64,000 bases of DNA, from the NCBI RefSeq assembly GCF_000517385.1, contig NZ_BAUW01000001.1, forward strand, positions 62,001 through 126,000, written 5' to 3'. This DNA is from Mesobacillus boroniphilus JCM 21738. GTDB lineage: Bacteria > Bacillota > Bacilli > Bacillales > Cytobacillaceae. This document shows, piece after piece, positions 1-9,106 of this stretch. Position 1 is the first letter of the stretch; every line of letters starts with the position of its first letter. The translations under genes were made by a program, and so were the position numbers. The notes under the pieces were generated by a model. That model made no database searches and had not been told where the DNA came from. It saw only the letters and a program-made list of their open reading frames with translations.

Positions 1-455
1 GCCTGGGGCGGTGAAAAAACAGGCGGTGGCACAGCAAGTGGCGGCACTCAAAACAAGACAGCACCAAAACCAGCGGCTGCAACAAATACACCAAATGGGT
101 TCTCGCAGAATGATATTCAGCTTATGGCTAATGCGGTCTATGGAGAAGCCAGGGGTGAACCGTATACCGGACAGGTAGCAGTTGCTGCGGTAATTTTGAA
201 TCGCTTGGACAGTGCCACATTCCCGAACACTATATCCGGGGTGATTTTCGAACCGAGGGCATTCACAGCAGTGCTGATGGCCAAATCTGGCTAACGCCAA
301 ATGAGACTGCAAAAAAAGCGGTCCTTGATGCCATCAATGGATGGGACCCTACTGGCAATGCTATGTACTATTTTAATCCTGATACAGCAACCAGCGCCTG
401 GATTTGGTCACGACCGCAAATAAAAAAGATTGGAAAACATATTTTTTGTAAATAG
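1..455 (+). CDS. sleB: Spore cortex-lytic enzyme SleB, C-terminal part (frameshifted)
   Basis: SleB is a lytic transglycosylase that breaks down the spore cortex peptidoglycan during germination. Only the 3' part is in the window. A Gly/Thr/Ala-rich linker is followed by the catalytic domain (hydrolase 2 family) with the conserved stretch AVYGEARGEP, whose first Glu is the expected catalytic residue, then GVIFEPRAF. The frame breaks near base 272, where one base is missing after GCAGT. The next frame continues correctly with ADGQIWLTPNET and ends KKIGKHIFCK at 455. YpeB, its partner protein, follows 12 bases later, as in B. subtilis. I read the break as a sequence error. Confidence 0.9.
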
Positions 456-467
456 GGGTGAGTTCAA

Positions 468-1817
468 TTGCTAAGAGGAATAGCCATAGCAGTCCTGGTT
501 GTAGGAATTGCCGGAACAGCATTCTGGGGTTATCAGGAGCACAGGGAAAAAACAGCAGTACTGATCAATGCGGAAAACAATTATCAAAGGGCTTTTCATG
601 ACTTGACATATCAAATTGATTTACTGAACGATAAAATTGGCACCACACTTGCGATGAACTCAAGGAGTTCATTATCGCCTCAACTTGCGGAAGTATGGAA
701 GATCACTTCACAGGCCCATACTGATGTCGGCCAGCTTCCATTGACACTTTTGCCTTTCAATAAAACGGAAGAATTTTTAGCGAATATAGGGAATTTCAGT
801 TATAAAGCAGCGATTCGCGATCTGGATAAAGAACCTTTAACAGAAAAAGAATATTCGACGCTAAAAACCCTGTATGAGCAATCTGGGGAAATTCAGCAGG
901 ATTTAAGGAAAGTTCAGCATATGGTACTGGAAAATAACCTTCGCTGGATGGATGTAGAGCTAGCTCTTGCGACTGAAAAGGGACAAACAGACAATACCAT
1001 CATTGATGGGTTCAAGACTGTCGAAAAAACAGTAGAAAGCTATTCGGAAACAGATTTCGGGCCAGCACAGATTAACCTTCAGAAGAAGGACGAAAACTTT
1101 AAAAAGCTGCCTGGCGAAATGATATCAAAAGAAAAAGCGGTCCAGATTACCAAACAATATACCCCGGTCAAAGACGGCGGTAAAGTAAAAGTAACCGAAA
1201 ACGGCAAAGGATCGGATTATGGTTTTTTCAGTGTCTCGATCCAAAATCCAGAATCAAAGCTGGAAGCGAGCATGGATATAACCAAAAAAGGCGGCTATCC
1301 AATCTGGTTCTTGCTTGATCGGGACGTGAAGAATCAAAAGCTTAGTCTCAATGATGCTTCTAATAAGGCAATTGCCTTTTTAAAGGATCACAATTTTGCA
1401 GACCTTGATCTCTTTGAAAGCGCTCAATATGATAACATTGGAGTTTTTACATTCGTAGGGACCCAGGACGGAGTAAGGATTTATCCAGATGCAATCAATA
1501 TGAAAGTCGCATTGGATAACGGCGATGTGATCGGCTTTTCAGCAGAGGATTATTTGAAATCCCATAAAACAAGGGAAATCCCGCAAGCAGGCATTGACAT
1601 AGAAGAGGCAAAAAAGAAAGTAAATCCGAACCTCAAAGTGATGGATGAGAAGAAAGCAATAATCATGAACGACCTGAATGAAGAGGTGTTATGTTATGAA
1701 TTCACCGGAGTTCTAGACAATGATACCTTCAGGATTTATATCAATGCAGAAGACGGTACAGAAGAAAAAGTAGAAAAACTTCATAATGCTGAACCAGTAT
1801 ATGAAGATGTTGTTTAA
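468..1817 (+). CDS. ypeB: Germination protein YpeB
   Basis: YpeB is needed to place and stabilise SleB in the spore, and the two genes form a bicistronic operon. The start is TTG at 468 behind the ribosome site AGGGGTGA, giving MLRGIAIAVL, which matches the known N-terminus. Residues 3-21 form an uncleaved signal or membrane segment. The C-terminal half carries PepSY-like repeats (for example around VQITKQYTP and EEVLCYEFTG). The length of 449 residues is the family norm. A terminator directly follows. Confidence 0.95.
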   Translation: MLRGIAIAVLVVGIAGTAFWGYQEHREKTAVLINAENNYQRAFHDLTYQIDLLNDKIGTTLAMNSRSSLSPQLAEVWKITSQAHTDVGQLPLTLLPFNKTEEFLANIGNFSYKAAIRDLDKEPLTEKEYSTLKTLYEQSGEIQQDLRKVQHMVLENNLRWMDVELALATEKGQTDNTIIDGFKTVEKTVESYSETDFGPAQINLQKKDENFKKLPGEMISKEKAVQITKQYTPVKDGGKVKVTENGKGSDYGFFSVSIQNPESKLEASMDITKKGGYPIWFLLDRDVKNQKLSLNDASNKAIAFLKDHNFADLDLFESAQYDNIGVFTFVGTQDGVRIYPDAINMKVALDNGDVIGFSAEDYLKSHKTREIPQAGIDIEEAKKKVNPNLKVMDEKKAIIMNDLNEEVLCYEFTGVLDNDTFRIYINAEDGTEEKVEKLHNAEPVYEDVV

Positions 1818-1847
1818 GGGAAAGCCAAGCGTTTTCCCTGTTTTTTT
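1817..1847 (+). terminator. Terminator after sleB-ypeB
   Basis: AGGGAAA pairs with TTTCCCT over seven bases with a nine-base loop, followed by TGTTTTTTT. This is a rho-independent terminator directly after the ypeB stop. Confidence 0.8.
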
Positions 1848-2018
1848 GTATAAAGGCTGAAATACAGTTGAAAAATTTTGTAAAAATAATCCATTAAAGG
1901 ACTATTGCACCAGATGAGTCCGCCATGTCATAATAAATATGAGAAAATATATAGAGAGGACAGTTTGCCAAACAAAAAATTAAAAACAGCATGACAGAAT
2001 TGGGGAAGTGGATTAGCT

Positions 2019-2678
2019 ATGATAAAAATCGGTGATAATATAATCCTTGAACATAAGTATTCTGACAGTTTTGAACAATATAAATGTAAACTGGTTGAGC
2101 AGAAAGGAAATGATTTGTATATTGATTATCCTGTAAACTTGAATACTAACAGAACAGTGTTCTTGCTCGAGGGTACACCTTTAAAAGCTAATTTTGTAAC
2201 CGAATCAGGGTCTCATTATTATTTTGACACGGAGGTAAAAGGAAGAATCAAGCTTAACATCCCGATGGTGATTCTTTCATATCCAGGAAAGGAACGCCTC
2301 ATCAAGGTCCAAAGAAGGCAATTTGTACGGGTGGAAACCTCTGTAGATGTTGCTGTATACTCTGGCAAGGGAGAATTCGCTCCATTTACTACAGTCACCG
2401 ATGATATCAGTGCAGGAGGGACAGCATTGCTGATTGATAAAAACAGCAGTGTGAAGCAGGGGATGGAGATTGAGTGCTGGTTTGTCCTTCCAATGCAAAA
2501 TAGGGAATATGAATACAGGAAGTTCCATGGTAAGGTAGTCAGGATCATCGACGGTTCAGGAGATATGAACAAAGCGTCTGTCCAGTTTTTTGACTCATCG
2601 GGCACAGACAGGCAGTTACTCCTAAGGTTCTGCTTCGAAAGACAACTTGATATGAAGAAAAAAGGACTTCCTGTCTAA
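2019..2678 (+). CDS. motI: Cyclic-di-GMP receptor of the YcgR/PilZ type (MotI/YpfA)
   Basis: B. subtilis MotI (DgrA, YpfA) binds cyclic di-GMP and acts on the flagellar stator to stop swimming. The protein has an N-terminal YcgR-type barrel (about residues 1-90) and a C-terminal PilZ domain (about 98-210). Both PilZ ligand motifs are present: the Arg-rich RRQFVRVE at about 98-105 and DISAGG at about 130-135. Length is 219 residues. The start ATG is preceded by GGGGAAGTGG. It lies alone between a terminator and ypfB. Function is inferred from the family and position. Confidence 0.88.
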   Translation: MIKIGDNIILEHKYSDSFEQYKCKLVEQKGNDLYIDYPVNLNTNRTVFLLEGTPLKANFVTESGSHYYFDTEVKGRIKLNIPMVILSYPGKERLIKVQRRQFVRVETSVDVAVYSGKGEFAPFTTVTDDISAGGTALLIDKNSSVKQGMEIECWFVLPMQNREYEYRKFHGKVVRIIDGSGDMNKASVQFFDSSGTDRQLLLRFCFERQLDMKKKGLPV

Positions 2679-2739
2679 AAGGAATAAATACCTGGAAATG
2701 CTCCAATACTAGAATAAAAGTTTTTAAGGAGCATTAAAG

Positions 2740-2922
2740 ATGAAAACATTTGAAAGAATCTTAATCAAGATCGCTATCATTCAATTTATTTTTTTGGTTA
2801 TTGCCCAAGTATTTTTCCATGAATTCAATGCTTTCCCTGAACTTAAACAGATTACTCAATACGAGGGTGTTACGGACAATAATCATTCAGAAGTCCTGAA
2901 TTCATTCAGGAGAAAAGAGTAA
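2740..2922 (+). CDS. ypfB: Small membrane protein YpfB
   Basis: A 60-residue protein with one hydrophobic segment (about residues 8-26, ILIKIAIIQFIFLVIAQVFF) and a polar tail. Size, the start MKTFERILIKIAIIQ and its place between motI and cmk match B. subtilis YpfB. No function is known. The ribosome site is AAGGAG, and the stop lies inside the terminator stem. Confidence 0.8.
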   Translation: MKTFERILIKIAIIQFIFLVIAQVFFHEFNAFPELKQITQYEGVTDNNHSEVLNSFRRKE

Positions 2923-2949
2923 GCAGGTGCTAAGCCTGCTTACTTTTTA
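2918..2949 (+). terminator. Terminator after ypfB
   Basis: A perfect 10-base stem (AGTAAGCAGG with CCTGCTTACT, loop TGCTAAG) followed by TTTT. The left arm overlaps the ypfB stop codon. Confidence 0.88.
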
Positions 2950-3128
2950 TGTGGCGGCTTTTATAAGGTTATTTAATATGCAGAAGCCCAAAAAACATTT
3001 AATGCCGAGGGTGCAGGCAAAGTTAAGAAAAGTGCCTCAAAAAAAGTGTTGAATGACGAGGATTAATAGATTTTTGTGTTAAAATAAGAGTATATCTAGG
3101 AACAACAAGTAGTGTACCAGGAGGAAAT

Positions 3129-3803
3129 ATGAATAGACGAATTTCAATTGCCATAGACGGTCCTGCAGCAGCAGGAAAAAGTACGGTTGCCAAAATTGCA
3201 GCCGAAAAACTGACTTATATTTACATCGATACAGGTGCGATGTACAGAGCACTTACATACAAGGCTTTGAATAAAGGAGCCAGCCTGGACAACGAAGCAG
3301 AGTTGATTGAAATCTTAAACAATACATCAATAGAGCTAATGCCTGGAAAATCAGGCCAAAAGGTTTTGCTTGATGGTATCGAGGTCACCAATGAGATTAG
3401 GAGTGCGGAAGTTACCAATCAAGTATCGTATGTAGCGGTGCATGAACTTGTCAGGAAAGAAATGGTCAAACGCCAGCAGCAGTTTGCTGTGGATGGCGGT
3501 GTAGTTATGGATGGAAGGGACATCGGCACTCATGTATTGCCGAATGCAGAGGTGAAGGTCTTTTTACTTGCAAGTGTTGAGGAAAGGGCACAGCGCCGAC
3601 ATGCAGAGAATATCCAGAAAGGCTTCCCATCTGATCTGGATAAACTGAAAGAAGAGATTGCCGCGCGTGACAAAATTGATTCGGAGCGTGAAGTAGCTCC
3701 TTTGAAAAAGGCAGATGATGCTATTGAAATTGATACAACATCTATGTCGATTACAGATGTAGTAGAGAAAATCATGGGTTTGGCGCTTGAAAGGATCGGA
3801 TGA
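3129..3803 (+). CDS. cmk: Cytidylate kinase
   Basis: Phosphorylates CMP and dCMP with ATP in nucleotide salvage and RNA turnover. The P-loop GPAAAGKST is at residues 11-19, DTGAMYRA at about 34-41 (nucleoside site) and [11 protein letters not shown] at about 128-138, all diagnostic for Cmk. Length of 224 residues is normal. AGGAGG lies just upstream of the ATG. The 3' end overlaps the next gene by 4 bases (ATGA), so plsC is probably translated by coupling. A weak extended -10 (TGTTAAAAT, 3077-3085) lies upstream, without a good -35. Confidence 0.97.
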   Translation: MNRRISIAIDGPAAAGKSTVAKIAAEKLTYIYIDTGAMYRALTYKALNKGASLDNEAELIEILNNTSIELMPGKSGQKVLLDGIEVTNEIRSAEVTNQVSYVAVHELVRKEMVKRQQQFAVDGGVVMDGRDIGTHVLPNAEVKVFLLASVEERAQRRHAENIQKGFPSDLDKLKEEIAARDKIDSEREVAPLKKADDAIEIDTTSMSITDVVEKIMGLALERIG

Positions 3804-4388
3804 AATTGACGGTTTATTCGTTTGCAAGGTCTTTAGTAAATACAGTGTTAAAACCAATCTATCGGATTGAAGTGATTGGCAGAGAAAATATGCCTGCAGA
3901 TAGCGGTGTGCTTTTATGTGCCAATCATATTGATAATCTGGATCCTCCGGTTGTCGGGATCACCGCACCCCGTCCCGTCCATTTCATGGCGAAGGAGGAG
4001 CTTTTCTCTATACCTGTACTTGGGAAAATTGTTCCTCACCTAAATGCTTTCCCTGTCAAAAGAGGTATGAGCGACAGGGAAGCTTTAAGGAAAGGCCTCG
4101 GAATTTTAAAGGATGGAAAGGTTTTAGGATTGTTTCCAGAGGGAACAAGAAGCAAGACAGGTGAAATGGGTAAGGGACTTGCAGGGGCAGGCTTCTTTGC
4201 GCTCAGGTCTGATGCTCATGTCGTTCCATGCGCAATCATCGGTCCATACAAAGCATTCAAGAAATTGAAGGTGGTATATGGAAAGCCTATCGATATGGTA
4301 TCAATCAAGGAAAAAAAAGTTAAATGCAGAACAGACAACTGACTTGATCATGAGTGAAATCCAGGAACTTATTAACAAATATAAGTAA
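3800..4388 (+). CDS. plsC: 1-acyl-sn-glycerol-3-phosphate acyltransferase (frameshifted near its end)
   Basis: PlsC-type enzymes add the second acyl chain to lysophosphatidic acid at the membrane. The catalytic HX4D motif is present as NHIDNLDPP (about residues 35-43) and the substrate motif as FPEGTRS (about 112-118). A run of eight A near 4313-4320 seems one base too long. Removing one restores ...[20 protein letters not shown] and a stop at 4388, giving about 195 residues. It overlaps cmk and precedes the S1-domain gene, the usual arrangement in many bacilli, though B. subtilis 168 lacks this gene here. Confidence 0.88.
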
Positions 4389-4543
4389 TGTTTCTTGCTT
4401 GACAAAAATGTCTGTTTGTAAGAAGTTATTAAGAAGAGATATTATTAGAATTTTCACTTAGTGGCTAATTAATGTGTTTTTTTACGTGGCATTTCGCCAC
4501 AAAGCATATATTTGCAGCAGTCATGGATTAAGGAGGAGTACAT

Positions 4544-5682
4544 ATGTCAGAAGATATGAATCAAATCGAAGTAAAAAACTTTGAGGCTGGCGACCGTGTC
4601 AAAGGCAGGTAACAAAAGTGGAAGAAAAGCAAGTTTTAGTAGATATCGAAGGAAGCAAGCTCGATGGCATCATCCCGATTAGTGAACTATCAAGCCTTCA
4701 TGTTGAAAAAGCTGAAGATGCAGTATCTGTCGGTGATGAGCTGGAGCTTGAAGTTCAAAAGGTTGAGGAAGAAGCTTTAATTCTCTCAAAGAGAAAAGTA
4801 GATGCTGTAAAAGCCTGGGAAGAACTAAAAGGCAAGTTTGAAAGCGGAGAAGTTTTCGAGGCAGAAGTAAAAGACGTCGTTAAGGGCGGCCTGGTAATTG
4901 ACCTTGGCGTTCGCGGCTTTGTTCCGGCATCTCTAGTAGAATCCCATTTTGTGGAAGACTTCTCTGATTACAAAGGGAAAACACTCAGCTTCAAAATCGT
5001 GGAGCTTGACAAGGAGAAGAACCGCCTGATCCTTTCACACCGCGCTGTCGTGGAAGAAGAGCAAGGCAAGAAGAAGCAAGACTTGCTTGCGGCTATCCAA
5101 TCTGGACAGGTTATTGAAGGTACAGTACAAAGAATCACAGACTTTGGCGCGTTCGTGGATATCGGTGGAGTTGATGGCCTTGTCCATATTTCACAGCTTT
5201 CCCATGAGCATGTTGAAAAGCCATCTGATGTTGTTCAGGAAGGCCAGCAGGTTCAAGTGAAAGTATTGAGCGTTGACCGAGACAATGAGCGTATATCACT
5301 TTCTATCAAAGAAACACTTCCTGGACCATGGGCAGACATTAATGAGAAGGCTTCAAAGGGCAGCACTTTAGAAGGCACTGTGAAACGTTTAGTTTCTTAT
5401 GGTGCGTTTGTTGAAGTGTTCCCTGGGGTTGAAGGCCTTGTCCATATTTCACAAATTTCTCATAAGCATATCGGCACACCGCATGAAGTCCTTCAGGAAG
5501 GGCAGACTGTAAAAGTAAAGGTGCTTGACGTTAACAAGGAAGACCAAAGACTTTCCCTTAGCATGAAAGAGTTTGAGGAAAGAGGAAGCGGTGAAGCATT
5601 TGACTATGAACTTCCTGAAGAAACAAAAGGTTTCAGCTTAGGTGATATGATCGGAGACAAGCTTAAGAATCTTAAACAGTAA
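4544..5682 (+). CDS. ypfD: S1-domain RNA-binding protein, RpsA homologue YpfD (frameshifted)
   Basis: A homologue of ribosomal protein S1 with tandem OB-fold S1 domains that bind RNA. In B. subtilis YpfD is dispensable, unlike S1 of E. coli. Translation starts at ATG 4544 behind AAGGAGG, but one base is missing near 4607 (...DRVKG, then KVTKVEEKQVLVDIEG in the next frame). Corrected length is about 379 residues. Four repeats are visible. The last two are the most typical (GTVQRITDFGAFVDIGGVDG and GTVKRLVSYGAFVEVFPGVEG). The 155-base upstream region holds TTGACA at 4399 and a small hairpin GTGGC-ATTTC-GCCAC at 4486-4500. Confidence 0.9.
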
Positions 5683-5694
5683 TGGTGATAAATA

Positions 5695-6754
5695 GTGTCA
5701 AGATCAAAACGTAAATGGGACCATATACAATATGCCCTCGAAACAGGCCAGAATCGGCTAACCGGTTTTGACGATATTAAGTTTGTAAATCAAAGCCTGC
5801 CTGGATCAAATTTTGATTCAGTAAAATTGGAAACTAAAATTGGCGAACTTTCTTTAAGTTCGCCAATATTTATAAATGCAATGACAGGCGGCGGCGGAGA
5901 GAGAACTTGCCGTATAAACCGTGAATTGGCTGTGGCGGCAAGAGAGACAGGATCTGCGATTGCTGTTGGATCTCAAATGGCTGCACTGAAGGATACAGAC
6001 GAACGAAAAAGTTATGAAATAGTCAGGGAAATGCATCCTGACGGTATTATCCTTGCCAATCTGGGCAGTGAGGCAACTGTTGGACAGGCAAAGGCCGCAA
6101 TCGATATGATCCAGGCGGATGCACTGCAAATTCATTTGAATGTAGTACAGGAATTGACCATGCCTGAGGGAGACAGGGATTTTGAAGGCGCGTTAGAAAG
6201 AATTGCTGAAATCCAACAAAGTATCGGAATCCCGATATTTGTAAAAGAGGTTGGGTTTGGCATAAGTGCCGAGACTGCAGCCGAGCTCTTCTCTTCAGGG
6301 ATACGCTATATTGATATTGGCGGATTTGGAGGTACCAATTTTGCGGAAATTGAAAATAAACGAAGAAATCGTTTGTTAACGTTTTTCGAGGATTTGGGGT
6401 ATTCCGACTGCAGCCTCCATAATCGAAACAAAATCTTCATCACCGGAACTTTCCGTAATTGCTTCAGGTGGAATACAGACTAGCCTTGATATTGTTAAAG
6501 CACTTGCATTAGGTGCCGATGGTGCCGCAATGGCTGGTTACTTGCTAAAGACCTTGATGGAAAATGGGACTGAAGATCTAATCAAGGAAATCCATCTGCT
6601 AAAAGATGAAATTACTGTTATTATGACAGCACTAGGTGTACATACGATTGAGGAACTCAAAAACGTACCCATGGTCATTTCAGGAGATACGCATCATTGG
6701 CTCGAACAAAGAGGCATAGATACGAAGGCTTTTGCTAGAAGGAAGGAAAATTGA
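5695..6754 (+). CDS. fni: Type 2 isopentenyl-diphosphate delta-isomerase (frameshifted)
   Basis: An FMN- and NADPH-dependent enzyme that interconverts IPP and DMAPP, the building blocks for the heptaprenyl chain made by hepS/hepT in this window. Conserved stretches are [10 protein letters not shown] (flavin site), [28 protein letters not shown] and [10 protein letters not shown]. Start is GTG 5695. An extra T near 6392 breaks the frame. Dropping it gives [12 protein letters not shown]...[22 protein letters not shown] and joins the C-terminal part ending at 6754, about 352 residues in all. The C-terminal [10 protein letters not shown] is typical of the family. Confidence 0.92.
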
Positions 6755-6768
6755 TCTAAGAATAAAAA

Positions 6769-6810
6769 CAGAAGGGCCCCCTGCAAGAGCAGGGGGCCCT
6801 TCTGCTTGTT
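6769..6810 (+). terminator. Strong terminator between fni and ypzI
   Basis: A perfect 15-base stem rich in G and C (CAGAAGGGCCCCCTG and its complement) with loop CAAGAG. The T tail is interrupted (CTTGTTTGTT). It may serve both strands, since ypzI runs towards it. Confidence 0.8.
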
Positions 6811-6869
6811 TGTTCATGATAACGTAACATAATGGTCAGCAAGTCATTACCTGTCCAGTGGCCTCGCTT

Positions 6870-7013
6870 TTAGCTATACTTGCCGTCATTTAAGGAACGA
6901 GCTTCTTCGGGGCTTTGCATTTTAGCAGATCCTGGGTAGTGCAGTGCCTGGTCACGGTCAGACTCCACTCTTCCGCTCTTCTTAAGCTTTTTTTCCTGTC
7001 TGTCTTTGCCCAT
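6870..7013 (-). CDS. ypzI: YpzI family small protein
   Basis: A 47-residue, very polar protein starting MGKDRQEKKLKKSGRVESD, followed by DQALHYPG and SPEEARSLN. This is the YpzI pattern of Bacillaceae. No function is established. Reading the minus strand, AGGAGG lies 7 bases before the ATG at 7013. It sits alone on the minus strand between fni and yphA, as in relatives. Confidence 0.8.
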   Translation of the reverse strand: MGKDRQEKKLKKSGRVESDRDQALHYPGSAKMQSPEEARSLNDGKYS

Positions 7014-7222
7014 ACCATTACCTCCTGGTCATTAAAATAAAAGCCTTACAGAGATTTGTCAGTGTAATCGGGTCTATTCCTATGAATTGCCCCAATCTAA
7101 AACTGTTTTTCAGCTGTAATAAATGTACTGCTTTTCTTAACATGGAACAGCTAAAAAACTTTATGCAAAAAAGATTAAATTACATAAGCGATTACCATAA
7201 TGGAAATGATAGGAGGGGTTGA

Positions 7223-7834
7223 ATGGAAGGGTTGTACTTTTATTGGCTGGCATGGATAGGATGGGTTTGGACTACTTTCTTCATGAATAAATATAATCCG
7301 CTTCGGTTGAAATGGACTGTTATGTTGCTTGCCGTCATTTTTGCGGCGCCATTTACAGTTGATGTTCTTATTTTTGAGCTTCACCTATCTGCTTTTGCGA
7401 TTGCCATTTTTATTTTTTTGGAAACAAGGCGTAAAAAGACAGGTTCATTTTTATATTTATTTTTATCTGCATTTATTATCATGCTTGCCTACACTAGTTT
7501 TTTAATGTTCGAATTATTCGACCCGGTATGGGTGTTATTCGATCGGAAAATTATGCTTGGAGCAGCAGGTTTTTATCTGGCAGTCCTGTTACATAAAGAT
7601 CGATATGATCGTATATTGGCGTTGATTTCAGGTTTTTTGCAGGGTGATATATTCTATTCTGCGATTCTGTGGAAATTTAACTTTCCCTATGCTGCTGCAT
7701 CCATGGTTTTTATGGACATATTATTCATATCTCTGGGACTGCTTCTTGTCTGGTCAGCTATTGAAACGATGATTGCAGTCATGTCGGGAAGTACAATAAA
7801 CCAAGTCGAAGGGGAGGAACAAAAGACTTCATGA
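7223..7834 (+). CDS. yphA: Membrane protein YphA
   Basis: A 203-residue protein with six or seven hydrophobic segments spread over the whole length (first WLAWIGWVWTTFF, last IIWSAIETMIAVM region). Size and place upstream of the YIEGIA gene match B. subtilis YphA. Start ATG 7223 is preceded by AGGAGGGG. The stop overlaps the next start by 4 bases (ATGA), so the two are probably translated together. No biochemical role is known to me. Confidence 0.78.
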   Translation: MEGLYFYWLAWIGWVWTTFFMNKYNPLRLKWTVMLLAVIFAAPFTVDVLIFELHLSAFAIAIFIFLETRRKKTGSFLYLFLSAFIIMLAYTSFLMFELFDPVWVLFDRKIMLGAAGFYLAVLLHKDRYDRILALISGFLQGDIFYSAILWKFNFPYAAASMVFMDILFISLGLLLVWSAIETMIAVMSGSTINQVEGEEQKTS

Positions 7835-8724
7835 ATGAATACACGTTACCAATCGTATTCGGAATTGCAATAGGAACGTTATCGAGACTCTTTATGCTGA
7901 GAACCGATTATCGTCAGTATCCAACGTATTTGCATGGGAAAATCATTCATGTAGCTCTCGGGTTCATTGCGGCGGGACTTGGCACGGTTGCAGGCCCAGC
8001 AATCATGGAAGAGGAATTCACAGCGATTACCTTCTTGACCCTTGCTGCGTCACAATTCAGGGAAGTCAGGAATATGGAGCGGAATACGCTTACCGAACTC
8101 GATAGCTATGAACTCGTTTCCCGGGGAAAGACCTATATTGAGGGAATTGCGATTGCTTTTGAGAGCCGCAATTATCTTGTGATTTTCACCTCGCTTGTCA
8201 GCACGCTCGCATATTTGATTTTTAACATATGGGCTGGATTCATTGCCGCGATCATCGCGGTGCTTATTTCCCATAAGCTTATGTCAGGCGGAAAGCTGAA
8301 GGATATTGTTGAAATTGAATACATGGAACCAAGGTTTGATGGCGCGGGCCTATATGTTGATAATATTTATATTATGAATATTGGTCTTCCTGAAAGGCAG
8401 AAAGAGGTACTGCGTTATGGTATGGGTTTCATTTTAAAACCGAAAAACATGAATGCCCGTTCCACAATTGCGAACTTGGGACAAAGACAGGCAGTGCTGC
8501 ATGATTTGTCAACCGCGCTTGGAGTTTATCGTGATTCAGGAACACCTGCACTTGTACCTCTGGCCAAAAGAGATCTGGACGATGGCAGAGTAGGGGTGTT
8601 CGTGCTGCCTCAGGAACGGGATATCGAGCGCGCGATAACAGTGATTGGTGATGTGCCAACGCTTGAAAACGCCATCAGGATGCCTTCTGAAAAAAAGAGC
8701 AATGAAGGGAGTGGGGCTCAATGA
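7831..8724 (+). CDS. YIEGIA family membrane protein
   Basis: Named for the conserved motif YIEGIAIAF at about residues 107-115. The N-terminal half has hydrophobic segments (about 5-20, 40-58, 118-145); the C-terminal half is soluble. Length is 297 residues. It overlaps yphA upstream and the 61-residue gene downstream by 4 bases each, so the three form a tightly coupled unit. The downstream protein is known in family databases as the capping subunit for YIEGIA. The counterpart in B. subtilis is in the yphB position and is linked to sporulation. Exact function is unclear. Confidence 0.82.
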   Translation: MNEYTLPIVFGIAIGTLSRLFMLRTDYRQYPTYLHGKIIHVALGFIAAGLGTVAGPAIMEEEFTAITFLTLAASQFREVRNMERNTLTELDSYELVSRGKTYIEGIAIAFESRNYLVIFTSLVSTLAYLIFNIWAGFIAAIIAVLISHKLMSGGKLKDIVEIEYMEPRFDGAGLYVDNIYIMNIGLPERQKEVLRYGMGFILKPKNMNARSTIANLGQRQAVLHDLSTALGVYRDSGTPALVPLAKRDLDDGRVGVFVLPQERDIERAITVIGDVPTLENAIRMPSEKKSNEGSGAQ

Positions 8725-8906
8725 TGCTTGAGAAATTCGTCCTTGCGGCCATCACAACGAACCCTAAAAAAATGCCATCCGGAACCGCTGTTTTTCATTG
8801 CGATTCAAAGGAAGAAATGGAGAAGGTTGCTGCCAACCTCGAAGCCATCCTGGATGGAATCGCTCATGCCCTCACGGAGGAACTTTATATTATCGTAAAA
8901 CACTGA
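8721..8906 (+). CDS. Capping complex subunit for YIEGIA
   Basis: A 61-residue soluble protein (MMLEKFVLAAITTNPKKMPS... ending ELYIIVKH) that follows the YIEGIA gene with a 4-base overlap. This is the constant arrangement of the small partner protein. It has no membrane segment. ATG at 8721 and ATG at 8724 are both possible starts; GGGAGTGGGG lies upstream. The role as a partner subunit is inferred from family naming and context. Confidence 0.75.
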   Translation: MMLEKFVLAAITTNPKKMPSGTAVFHCDSKEEMEKVAANLEAILDGIAHALTEELYIIVKH

Positions 8907-8962
8907 CAAGAAATGTTTTTATTGCCTGTTTAAAGCATCTTTTGATAAACTGATTAAGCCAG

Positions 8963-8994
8963 ACCCTTCTGTATATCAAGAAGGGTTTATTTTA
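8963..8994 (+). terminator. Terminator after the yphA-YIEGIA operon
   Basis: ACCCTTCT pairs with AGAAGGGT (8 bases, loop GTATATCA) followed by TTATTTT. Confidence 0.75.
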
Positions 8995-9106
8995 TAAGTG
9001 TCTTCAAGGCATTAAATTAATAATGAGAACTATAGAATTTTGAGTTTGAAATTGTTATGGCTCAGGTCATTGACCTGCACAATAGAATTTTGAAAGGGTG
9101 ATGTTC

